64,000 nucleotides of DNA from Sequoia sempervirens (Eukaryota; Streptophyta; Pinopsida; Cupressales; Cupressaceae). Each line of letters begins with the position of its first letter. Position 1 is the first letter of the stretch. Shown here one piece after another: positions 48,009-58,480 of the stretch. The DNA lies in assembly GCA_007258455.2 (NCBI GenBank), contig VDFB02193867.1:533625071-533689070 (forward strand). The letters are read 5' to 3'. Below the pieces are notes generated by a model. It was not told the origin of the DNA. It worked only from the letters and a program-made list of their open reading frames with translations, and did no database searches. A program made the translations under genes and the position numbers.

Positions 48009-48262
48009 TGCAGGGCCAAGTGGAAGAAAAACGAAATGGCATCAACGAGTTAAGAAAGGAAAACAAGACATTACCATCCATTTCGTTTTTCTTAGACTTG
48101 GCCCTGCAAATTTTATTCAAATAAATGGAATTAAGAAAGGAACACAAGAGACTGAAAAAAGAGTTGGTAAATGAAGGCTCTCAAACAGGTAAGGAAACAC
48201 CATCTGCATTGGACACTAGTAAAACTACCCAATTTACTACTATTGCATCAAATCAATATTGA
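48009..48262 (+). pseudogene. HD-Zip class II fragment, copy C: helix-3 end and zipper, inverted
   Basis: 48009-48038 reads CRAKWKKNEM, like the end of a homeodomain, and 48125-48262 is a 45-codon open zipper segment (MELRKEHKRLKKELVNEGSQ ... DTSKTTQFTTIASNQY). The minus strand at about 48070-48117 carries another helix-3 end, CRAKSKKNEMDGN. The copy is inverted relative to A and B and forms one side of the palindrome. No full homeodomain is present. Confidence 0.6.
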
Positions 48263-49134
48263 AGAGTATTGTATATAGTACAGTGATTGCTTATATTAGG
48301 GAAATATCTTGCTTGATACACTTTGGATATTCAATGAGAATCTGCAGCTCTAGGATAAATCTAAGATAACTTGTGCTTCACTTAAATCTTCTTGAACATT
48401 TCTAATCGTAATAATTGTTATTTACCGTAGATCAGAAATTACCTCGTTTGTGACCCAGATTTAATTTGATTTTATTCTGAGTTCTTTGATATTGTCTAAC
48501 TAATAAGGTCTAGAAACTCATGGGCTGAGTGAGCATTATTCAGCTATGGCTGAATATGATATTTCTCATCTTAGAGATTAGTTACCTTGCGCTCTCTCCT
48601 ATAAGAGTGAGGTTCTATGTCCGCGTAATTTTGTTTATATTTTATTGTTCAAAACATATAGGGTTTTTTAAGTTAATACTTAAGTTTTTTCTTATTTAAA
48701 ATATTTATTTTATTTTTTTCCTTAATACTTAAGGAGAGTGAGGGTGAAGATGTTCTACTGTTGCTCAGGATAAAGGACTTTATCAGGGATGAAATTGAAG
48801 CAGCAGATGTCCTTTTGATCCTTTTCAGGATTAAAGATCAATGTCAAATAGGGTGGATGCAGCAAACTGATCTGTTTGGCCCGTCTTTTTTTGGCAACCT
48901 TGGTTTGTTTTTTGGGCATGCTTAGACTCTTCTTTGTTGGTGGCAGCAGTTTATTACTACTCCTAGTTGGCGGACAATATAGTGGTTCTCGTGGTAACTC
49001 AGAAGTGGCTCTGCATAGTGGTTCTTCCCAGCAGCACAGTGGCCCATTTTTACAGCACAGTGGCTCTAGTTTGCAGCATTAAACATCATGTAATGTAAAG
49101 CTATAATGAAAAAAGCTATGTGATGTACATGTAA

Positions 49135-49899
49135 TGTAAAGCTATAACGAAAATAGCTATTTGCTGCATATGTGATGGGAGGGGCATAAAAAAGTTGTAA
49201 ATTGTAGGTGGGGTTGGTTTTTTTTATGTAAATCTGTTAATGATCTCCCTCTAACTCATGTTGTTCTGATAATCATTAAAAAAAATAAAAAAATCTTGTT
49301 TTAAATATGTATTTTATTTTTTAAATGTTTTGTTATGATAAAAGTTATTTATTAAAAAGAAATGTAAAAAATAAGGGAAGGAAATATGTATAATTATGTA
49401 ACATATTTTTCATACAATGGTTGGATAGCTTCATTTCTTATAATTAATTTTCACTTGTTAAACTATAATACTTCAAAGTTCAAAGCCCTTTAAATCTGAT
49501 TGTGCTATGCTGTGTTTTTTTTTAGTTTCTGTGCTGACGAAATTTTTTCATGAGCTGTATTTTAATCTATTCAATAATCAAGTTTTCAATCTTAATAATT
49601 ATAATTTTCTAAATGCCTTTTTTTTAATCCTTGCATTTCACCATTTAACTTCTTATAGATCACTGCTGTGATTGTTTTGTAAAATGAATTCTCTTTGGTC
49701 AGCTCAAATTGTTTTGAAAATCCACAGCTTTGGATCAATATCAACTAACTTAAATTAAAATTAATCTTTCGCAAATCATATGCTTCCTTCTGGCTACGAT
49801 ATGTCTCCTTTACAACCTGGCAATGGCACAGTAGTTTGTACCTTTCTCTGGTAATTGAAGTTTTCAAAATATGTTGTGAATCTCGCAATGTTGACTGAC
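49135..49899. other. AT-rich sequence upstream of the assembly gap
   Basis: No lipase-like coding sequence is visible, although the 5' exons of the downstream immune gene would be expected upstream of 50001. The last ~100 bases before the gap have open frames but no family match. It is either an intron or promoter sequence of that gene or unrelated DNA. Confidence 0.4.
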
Positions 49900-49999
49900 N
49901 NNNNNNNNNNNNNNNNNNNNNNNNNNNNNNNNNNNNNNNNNNNNNNNNNNNNNNNNNNNNNNNNNNNNNNNNNNNNNNNNNNNNNNNNNNNNNNNNNNN
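49900..49999. other. Assembly gap, 100 N
   Basis: Exactly 100 N, the conventional filler for a gap of unknown size. It abuts coding sequence on its right side. Confidence 0.98.
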
Positions 50000-50000
50000 A

Positions 50001-52266
50001 ATTGGGCGTGAGGATTGGTTGGGAAGATTTTGTCATGTTGTCTGCAAGTATGATATTGTTCCTAGAATGTACCTTGCACCATATGAATCAATTGTCAAGC
50101 CCTTGGATGCAATTGTACCTTACTGGCAGAGCAAAATGGGCATTGACTGTGTTGATGTATCACATCTTTCTATTTCGGAAGCTTGCATGGCTCTTCTTCA
50201 CAATGTCCTGAAGTGCACATCTACAATAGCAAACAATTACCCTGGAGAATCTGGTCTTAGAAGCCCTTATGTACCCATCGGTACTTTTATGTTCTGTTCA
50301 ACTCATGGTGCAGCTTGTTTTGAGGACTCTCAAGCTGTCCTTAAATTGCTGCATTTCAGTATGCAAAGCCATGAAGGAATACCATTTGATCAAGTTGCAG
50401 GCACATGTATTTCAGAGCACACAGATTATGGCCATATGTTGGAAGCTATCGATGAAGCCTTGCTAAATGCAAGACTGTTTGCAAACTTTGTCTCAAACTC
50501 CTCGTTTGAGATGGGAATAGCCTTGGAATTGGAAGCAATCGGTGTTGGAGCTCAGGTAATCTCATTGATTGTGCTCTAACTTTTTGTATGTATCATAGTT
50601 GTATGATTCGTGCTCTGAAAATCATAGATACAATTTGCAAAAAATGCTGTTGTTTTTTTAAAATGTTTCATTACAGTAAATTTTTTTCCGAAATTTAGTT
50701 TTCTCATGCCAGAGTGAGTTAGTGAGATTTTGCCAAAATGAACACATAGAATTCAACTTTTAGTCAAATAAAATAGAAAAGTAATATATAAAATATGAAA
50801 AAAGAAAAATGAATATTTTACTTTCATGTCCCTGCATTGTAAGATTTAGATTAAGGCAGGCTGGAGAGAGCAGATAAGGGGCCAAGAACAGGGAGGAGTA
50901 GAGCCTGCCTCCCCTGAAGTCTCAAAGGTGGTTCTACTGATACTTTATCCCAGATTTAGAAGGGGTCATTCCTTAACGATATGGTATATTCTTCAACTTA
51001 AACTACCGTATTCCTGTAATAAAGTCTAATAGCCTTCCATCCGGCTCCAACCCATGCTTTGAAAGTTAGCACTAAATAAGTGTGGGCTGTGTTTAATCCC
51101 AATGAATCACAAATTTAAAATCAAAATGCTGGGTGTAACACTGTAAATACGATTAAGTAGACATGGGCTACCACCACAACCTCTGTTGAACTGCATTTTT
51201 GGAAAAGGGTTTAAAAATCTCAAACCAGAGATACAATGGGGACACACCACGTGACAATCCTTGACCGTCTCAATAAGGTGATACAGAGAGAGTAGGAAAC
51301 AAATCAGCTACACAAAGGCTCAGGTCTAGGCCTCTGGCCGCTTTATTACACCTCAACACCTATCAAGATCTGTTGGAATGCATTTATCAGTTGCTCTATT
51401 TTACCATCGGTTTCTATACCTCTAGTAGTTTTCTGTATTCTTTCCTCTTATTGTTGTTTCCTTTGCTTAGACACTTAGATTGATGGCTTTTGATTTATGA
51501 GCAGGACAATCATGCATTCATCGCACTCAGAAATGCTGGAAAGTTGAAAAATGAGCAAGATATGAACATTGAGAAACTCAATGTGGAGTTGAGCAAGAAC
51601 CAAAGTTCTATGGCAGAGGTGGAGTGGTACAAAATGCGTTGTAAGGACAACGGCCTTTACTATTATGATGCTTTCAGACAGTTTGCTGACAGGAAAGATT
51701 TTCATGTAAATTTGCACAGAAAAAAGCTGGGGCACTTCTGGAATGATATCATTGACATGGAAGAGAAACATGTGTTGCCCAGTGACTTCCGAACCAGAAA
51801 TAAATGGATCAATGCTGGCACTGCATATAGAAAACTTGTAGAGCCAATGGACATTGCAGACTACTATCGTACACTGAAGGAAAACAAAAGCTATCTTTCA
51901 GATGGGGTCCGGCCGCATCGTCACATAGTTCTGGAGAAATGGATGAAAGAAAAAGAGCAAACTCGCACTGGTAGAGAAAGAAGCGGCCGCACAAATTTTG
52001 CATCATTAACTGAGGATTCAATATTCTGGGCTCGTTTAGAAGAGGCTTGTAAAGCCTCGATAAGTCCCCAACAAGAGGAATTCGAAACATACGTTGGAAG
52101 TATGATCACAAATAAGAGTATTTCTGTTGAGGTATTTTTGGAGCAGAGTAGCTTCATGAAATGGTGGCAACAATACAGTCATATTGAACTTCAATCTGCA
52201 CAGTGGAGATCAAGCTCTCCCTTGTTCAGCTTCATGGCCAATGAGAGTTGGAAGCAGAAAGTTTAG
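50001..52266 (+). CDS. EDS1/PAD4-family lipase-like immune regulator, 3' part (two exons)
   Basis: Exons 50001-50555 and 51505-52266 join in phase 0 (GCTCAG|GTAATC ... GAGCAG|GACAAT), giving 439 residues up to TAG 52264. The first exon has the lipase-like fold's KYDIVPRMYLAP, SPYVPIGTFMFCSTHGA and ISEHTDYGHMLEAIDEALL; the His of SEH may hold the catalytic-His position. The second exon is the helical EP domain: EVEWYKMRCKDNGLYYYDAF, DFHVNLHRKKLGHFWNDIID, LVEPMDIADYYR. In the family, EDS1 pairs with PAD4 or SAG101 to relay TIR-type receptor signals and basal defence. WYK before the YYD motif suggests PAD4-like. No premature stop occurs. The N-terminal ~200 residues, with the Ser elbow, must lie in or beyond the gap. 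An AATAAA lies at 52495. Confidence 0.88.
50556..51504 (+). other. Intron of the EDS1/PAD4-like gene
   Basis: 949 bp with GT (50556) and AG (51503-51504) ends and phase 0. It falls at the lipase-like to EP domain junction, a common intron place in this family. No repeat or gene is seen inside. Confidence 0.8.
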
Positions 52267-53949
52267 AAGGGCTTTTGCTACACCGAGAGAGATATCATGG
52301 AGTATATCTAATTGGTATTAGTTATTTGATGGTATTGGGAAGTCAGATTTCTTATATTCATGTCCAGCTTGTTTGGTAGATGGACACAAGTAACTTTTGC
52401 TCTATGGATTTGAATATTTTTTTACTTTGTTTTTAACATTCCCATCAGATCTTTGGATTTGATGTATGTCTGTTATATTTGAAATAATGGGCTGAATAAA
52501 TGGGCTCCTACATGTAGATGGAGTTCTTTAAATGTAATTATATGTTAATGGGAATGTGTTTGATAAAGCAAGGGCAAACAGATATAATTTTTTTTATATT
52601 GAATAAAATTTAAATTAAGAATTATATTAGTGTTATATTTAATTAGAGTTTTTTCAGGATTGTAAGATTTGTATATTTATGTTATGTTTTGTTTTTTTTA
52701 ATAAAATGATTTAATAAAATTGTATCCTAATAAGTAGTAATTTTTTTGGTTAAGTTTGGTTTTTTTTAATCTATTTTTATTTATTCATATTTTTACAATT
52801 CTATGTATATTCATTTTTATTATAGTACATCTATTTGTACCTGTTTTCGCATGTTTAGTTGGGTTATATCTTAAATTACTTGAGATTGACCTCAAATGTA
52901 AATTTTCAAATTCAAAATTATTGATTCTTATCCTTTTTCATTAATCGTGAATTGAATTTGTACTTTCTTATGTGACGAAATTCTGTTATGTCTTTCTAGT
53001 TAAAGGCATTCAATGTGTTATTAATTTTATAGACAAAAATCATAAGTGACTAAAAGGAGAAATTATTAGTGTAGGAGCTTAAAAAAAACACATTTACATC
53101 AAAATTAGAACTTGCATATAGACCAACCACATGCTAATTATTGTCTTCCAAACACTCACCAAGGTCATAAGGTTGGTTTGGTAAGGGGGTTAATTGAGGA
53201 GAAATTGATCCTTACAATTCGATAGCTTCTATAAGATATTTCTAAATATGGCATCTCCCTGGGTAAATTTAGATATATAAGGTCAAGACAAAGCTAGTTT
53301 CAAAAGTCTACAAATTGCTAGATCAATCTCATGGGTTACAATACATTATTGCATATTAGATCATTTTTGTAGAGCTTGGGATCAACATTGAGCCATGTGT
53401 ACTTGACTTACAAAGAATTTTGTGTATGCAAATAGTTCACATAGTGAGATATCATAGATATCAATTTTTGAATATGGTGAATAGATTGTATAACACTAAC
53501 ATTATCCTTCATTGTTGTTCCCTCAGTTAAAATGTCATGTCTATTCTCATTTAACTTCCAAAAATAACATTTTAAATTACCAACACCTAACTCTAACTAA
53601 ATTTAACTACTCATATTTTGTTATTCCATTTATTTAATTAGCATAGATTAATTCATGAAAAATATTTTTACACCTACCATTTTTGTGAAGTTAACATTTA
53701 CTTACACAACTTAGCATTCATGTTTTGACTATTACACCCCATTTTTAGATTTGATTTGATTTTAATTATCCTTTCATGCTATACATATATATTCTAGGAT
53801 TAGAACCTATATCATATGATTTAAATAAAAGAGGGGCTAAAATTTATTCAAACAAGAAGAAATACAAAGCAAGGGCATCAAATAGCCCTATCAAGTTCCA
53901 CTAAGTGATCTAACTATTGAGACAAACCCAATGGTAGGTGACCCTTATC
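52267..53949. other. 3' flank of the immune gene, AT-rich
   Basis: Contains AATAAA candidates at 52495 and near 52602, then T-rich intergenic sequence. A 62-codon hydrophobic frame at 52756-52944 has no family features. No RNA gene seen. Confidence 0.45.
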
Positions 53950-53984
53950 CAGAATATTCGAGTTTTACATTTGATCAAAAGCGT

Positions 53985-54360
53985 ATTTGGTCAAACAATC
54001 CGCAACGTTGTTCCACTCCCTAGGGGTATGTGTGAAAGTAGCAGAATCCAAATAAGCACACAAACTAAGAATCTGGTTAACAACCAAAACTAACTGCCAA
54101 CTAATAGCCTCAAAATGCTTCTAGGTCAACAAATGCACCACCACCTATGAATTGGATTAACAAATGAGCCTGTTCCATCCAAGAGAACAAGCATGCTCCA
54201 TAGCACATAAAATAGCAAGAGCCTCCATCAAATTATTAGTATGATGACCTTTATATATAGAAAAAATAAACTGAATAGTCCCCAAGCTATCTCTACCAAC
54301 CCCACCAATTCCAGTAGGACAAGGGTTTCCCCGAGAAGACCTATTTGTATTGATTTTCAA
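53985..54360 (-). pseudogene. LINE terminal RNase H domain
   Basis: KINTNRSSRGNPCPTGIGGV, GRDSLGTIQFIFSIYKGHHT, NNLMEALAILCAMEHACSLG, then after stops a block ending TPREWNNVADCLTK. This matches the KxNxDGAxRGNPGPAGxGGVxRD ... AE..AL ... HVxREsNxxADxLA pattern of plant LINE RNase H. The first catalytic Asp is Asn, and the catalytic Glu survives in MEALAIL. Confidence 0.82.
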
Positions 54361-54511
54361 AATGCCCTATGGTGGTGGACTCCACCTCCCCACCCTATTT
54401 ATCTTCCAAAAATGATGTTTGCATCTATTTCTCATGAGCTAGCCATGAGGAGGAAGAAGATGGAGATGATTGTAGCAAATAACATCACCAGGACCCATAG
54501 CCTCTGTCAAG

Positions 54512-55040
54512 TCACATTTTTTCGAAATAATTTCTCCCAAAGAGTGGAGAATTTTCCACCACAAGTGATGGACCCCAACAACACATCTTGAAAGATCTAA
54601 TGATTCCTTTCCAACCAGATATGCCAAATAATAAAAGAAGGTCCAAGAGTCCAAGCAACTTAAAGAAAAGAGGTTTTGGCAGGGGCCTTGCCCCATTGAA
54701 CAAAAAACTCAGCCAAAGAAAAGACGTGCCAATAAGCTTGGTTCCACACATCCCACCAAAAGTGCCAAATATTTCTAGTGAAGGAACACTAGAAAAAGAT
54801 ATGAGAGACACTCTCTTCACTATCTCGACACAACACACACATCGAGGGGCCCTGAAAAGCATGCTTGCATAAATTATCCCAAGTAAGACACCAGCTATGG
54901 ATCACCAACCACATGAAAAATTGGCACTTGGACCATGAGAACTTGTACCAAACTTTCTTCCACCAAGGAACCTTCCCATCCCTAAAATTTTGTCGCACCA
55001 GGTCAACATAACCTGTAGAAACAAAAAAAAATTCAGACAA
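54512..55040 (-). pseudogene. LINE zinc-binding RT-associated region
   Basis: KFSWSKCQFFMWLVIHSWCL, then WDNLCKHAFQGPSMCVLCRD and SEESVSHIFF, with CSFT following after a frameshift. The C-x2-C ... H-x3-C arrangement in the context W-x...L...R/C is the zf-RVT domain downstream of LINE RTs. It is thought to help bind the template or target. Confidence 0.78.
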
Positions 55041-55699
55041 ATCACTGCTTTCCTAAGCCAATACATCATTCCCAACCAAGGTAGTGCACTCACGAGACTC
55101 TAGAATTTGTGCCAACTCTTCCCTATCTTCCTCAGAACCTCCTGAAGGCCACTCAAAAGGATGTTTCTAGCGAAAACGGACAACTAACCCACAATTATGG
55201 GAAATATTATAATTGTCAACAGTGTCCTAGCCAACAGTGGTAAAAGTATCACAAAGGGGCTAAAGGTGAGGATGAGTAGAAATTAGGATAGAAAGATGAC
55301 CATCCTAAGAATCCAGCCATAAACTTGAGCTTGAAATCTCGTATGGCAGATCCAAAAGAGACCATTCTTTACCAATTGAGCCCCAAGTTTCAAAGTATTC
55401 CAAATCATAGAACCACTTCCTACCAAAGGAAAGTGGGGGACATCAAACACATTAACATCTTTAAGATACTTATATGGGTGAAAATACATGCCCAAATCTG
55501 ATTTTGGCTAGAACACCAACACTAATATAACTTAGTAGCAAGAACTTGCCCATTCAAAATCGCAGATCGTAAGTCAAGGCTACCCTCATTCTTAGGTCTA
55601 CACATAATTTCCCACTTAACAAGGCTTCATTTAGTGGTTGATAAATTACCATTCCAGAGAAATTTTCAAGAGAGGGCATCAAATTCCTAAAGAAAATAC

Positions 55700-57161
55700 A
55701 TGGGAGTAGCTTGAACAAAACACCTATAGATAGGAAGAGCTTAAATACCAGACTTTAAAAGATTCAATTGAGTAGTAGTGGATAACCAATGGTGAGTGTA
55801 GTGGTTAACCTTTTGATACAACTTGTCAAGCAGAATCTACCAAAAGGACTTGGGATGTCTACCAATAGTAAGAGGAATTCCCAAATAGACATAGGCAAGA
55901 GACCCAATCTAAAATCAAAGAATATCAACAATACGCCTCTGAATAGCCTAAGGAGTATTAAAGAAGAAAATGGAGGATTTACACTTATTAACTTGCTGAC
56001 ATGAAGGAACAATATAAATATCCAAGGATTTCTTGAAAGATCCAACTTCCCGAAGACGAGCCAATCCCATAAGAGTAGTGTCATACTCAAATTGGAGATG
56101 AGAGAGTTGTGGCAAACCATTGGCCCATTACCACCCATGAATCAAGCCTAGAGAAACTCTAAACTTTAGAAAATGGCCCAGACTCAAGCAACCATAATAA
56201 CAAATAGGTAAGGGGAAAGAGAATCCCCTTGGTGAAGGCCTCTGGAAGCACCACAAGGCTTAGAGGGTTCACCATTCATAATAACTGAGAAAGATGAATA
56301 AGTAACACAACTCATAGTCCAACTTAACCATTCAGGACTAAAACCAAATGGTAAGAGAATTTTCTAAAGAAAACTCCATTTGACTCTATCATAAACCTTG
56401 GCCATGTCTAATTTTATGAACATAGATATCTCCTTAGAAGTTTCCATAGAGTGAATAACCTCATAAGCCACCACCACCCCATCCAAAATTTGTTTTCTAG
56501 CCACAAAACCCCCTTGTTCCTCAGAGATCACAACATCAAGACAAGTTTTGAGCCTTATTGCAATCAATTTAGTGATAATCTTATACACCACATTACAAAG
56601 ATCAATAGGTCAAAAAAATTCAAGCTTATCAACACCTTCCTTTTTGGGAATGAGAACCAAGAAGGTAGAATTTAAGGCTTGAAGCATTTGCTTTCTATGA
56701 AGAGATTCCCAAACAACCTCCAATAGATCTAGATTAATAATATCCCAAAACTCCTAAAAAAGTTCAATAGGGAAATAATACAAGCTTGGAGCTTTACCTT
56801 TATTCATCCAAAACACAACCTCCTCAAGCTCAGGCAACGAAATCAAAAAAATGAGAGACTCATTCATCACATTGGTGATTAGAGAGGGAATACATGAAAG
56901 GATCAAATTATCCTCCACAATAGTAGGAGGGGAATCTTCAACAAAAAGAGTAGAGTAAAATTGACGAGCCTCATGAGACATAGCTGCCAGAGAAGAAATT
57001 TGAAGCCCTATAGAAGTAACTAGAGAAGAAATGTACCCCTTATTATGACAAGCCTGAATAGAATGATGAAAGAAAGGAGTATTCATATCCCCTTCTTGGA
57101 GCCAATCAATCCAAGCCTTTTGTTTCCAATAAATCTCCTCACAAAGGTCCCACTCTTCCAT
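55700..57161 (-). pseudogene. LINE ORF2 reverse transcriptase domain
   Basis: WIDWLQEGDMNTPFFHHSIQ leads into the RT, followed by VVFWMNKGKAPSLYYFPIEL, a Pro-Ile-Asp-Leu-Cys-Asn-Val block, EEQGGFVARKQILDGVVVAY and FIKLDMAKVYDRVKW with its catalytic Asp near 56400. Then GLHQGDSLSPYLFVI near 56230. The FADD box near 56090 reads QFEYDTTLMG, so two residues, including one Asp, are changed and the enzyme is dead. Stops and frameshifts occur throughout. Confidence 0.85.
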
Positions 57162-57394
57162 ATTTCATACGACCTGGGATTCAGCTTTGCCAAGAGTATA
57201 TGAGAATCCATTATCCTGAATTTGGCAAGTAATTACAAGAAGACGGTCCAAAGTGTTCCTCTTCTTGGACTTAAGATTACCAAAACAGAACGTATTCCAT
57301 CTCTTAAGGTGATATTTGACATATTAGAGTTTCTTAACAAAGAAATACATAGTAGTGCCATAAGTAGGGCCTCCCTCTCTTCACCACTTAGCCA

Positions 57395-58178
57395 CTAAGT
57401 CATGCAACGAAGAGTCCTAAAGCCACATAAGCTAAAATTTAAAAGGAGGATTCTTTGGAACAACAAAAGAAGAAGAATAAAATTTAATTGGCCAATGATT
57501 AGAACCTCTCTAGTCAAGAATTTCAGAACTAGTAACCAAGCCACCGCCAACCCAAAAACAAGAAATAAGAAAACTATCCAACCATTCAGAGATCGCTTCC
57601 TCTCCACTCCATCTATTATTCCAAGTGAAAATCCAATTAGAGGGCTTAACATCAACTAAAGCAAGAGAATCCACCTAATCTTGAAAAAGATCAGAAGTAG
57701 AACCTAACCTAGGCAACCCTCCTCTTTTCTCCTCCAAACTAAACATAGAATTAAAATCACCACCTAAGATCCAAGGAAGATAAGGAGCACAAGAACAAAC
57801 ATACCTAATATGAGCCCAAAGATGGAGTTTACCATAGATTTCAATTGGAGCATAAACATTAGTAATTAGAATAGTCTCACCAAAATCCAAAGCGGAAGCA
57901 ACCATAGAGATAGAAGAATGACTAGAAATCCACCAAAGGGGAGTAATCTTGTGTGGATCCCAAAAAAGAGCCAAATCTATAGAATTACCCTAAGATCTAA
58001 TGCACTGACATTGACCAAAATTCTAGATACGAGAAGCATACTAAAGCATGACATCAACAAAAACCTTAGTCTCTTGAACACAAAAGATGTCTAGAAAATG
58101 AACTGCCACCAAATCATGAATAGCCTTTTGATGAGAGGTGCTATTCAACCCCCATACATTCCAGGAGAGAATAATCAT
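57395..58178 (-). pseudogene. LINE ORF2 endonuclease domain
   Basis: MIILSWNVWGLNSTSHQKAI opens the domain at 58178; FCVQETKVFVDVM carries the catalytic Glu. Then come TNVYAPIEIYGK, LGGDFNSMFSLEEKRGG with the Asp/Asn pair, and SNWIFTWNNRW. The terminal SDHxPI motif appears as GSNHWPI, with the Asp lost. This endonuclease would nick target DNA in target-primed reverse transcription. Confidence 0.82.
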
Positions 58179-58480
58179 GGAGTAGATTGAGAAAAGTGAA
58201 CATCGATGGGTTTAACTACCCTTGATTATACCAATAAATCTCTAGTAACCTTAATCTTCTCAAGATCCATCTTATGCCTTTTGAAGAGTTGTCAGAAGGA
58301 CCTTTCTAAAGGAGGTGTTGCTGCAACTCCAAACCCTGAGTAGACCCCTTACTCATATTAGAAGCTAAAACCTCCTTAGCCAAATATGCTAAAATAATAT
58401 CATCTTGCATAGGATTGTTTAAGGTCACCTATTGAGCTTGCACTCCATGACTTTCACCCTTCCTAATAGTTTTTCTTGAG
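58179..58480 (-). pseudogene. Possible LINE ORF1 tail
   Basis: Minus-strand open segments (for example DDIILAYLAKEVLASNMSKG near 58370) directly precede the ORF2 start and have the charged composition of an ORF1 C-terminus. No zinc knuckle is visible. The assignment rests on position. Confidence 0.4.

Larger units (their letters stand above)
47042..49134. repeat. Large inverted repeat built from HD-Zip II fragments, arms ~0.93-1.0 kb
   Basis: The minus strand of 47042-47969 matches 48120-49134 with moderate divergence. ACATTACATGTACATCACAT at 47042 pairs with ATGTGATGTACATGTAATGT at about 49115, and the zipper sequences pair at the inner ends. The centre (47970-48120) is itself a smaller inverted repeat around AGGGCCAAG...AACGAAATGG. 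If transcribed, this would fold into a long hairpin. Confidence 0.82.
53950..58480 (-). mobile_element. L1-like LINE, minus strand, nearly complete ORF2
   Basis: Reading the minus strand from 58480: a short ORF1 tail, ORF2 from ATG 58178 with endonuclease, RT, zinc-binding region and terminal RNase H, ending near 53950. Frames shift several times and stops are frequent. The order of domains and the RNase H place it in the RNase H-bearing L1-like group of plants. I could not find a target duplication, so the exact ends are uncertain. The 5' part of ORF1 is missing or unreadable. Confidence 0.87.

Noticed and set aside
48876..49082. 68-codon frame with repeated QHSG motifs as a small secreted protein
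   Set aside because: It starts with a hydrophobic stretch, but it lies in the right arm of the palindrome, and the repeated GTGGTTCT-like motif alone explains the peptide repeats; the matching left arm does not preserve the frame.
49794..49899. Coding exon immediately before the N gap
   Set aside because: Frames are open on both sides, but no lipase-like motif is seen, and the apparent frame across N is meaningless.
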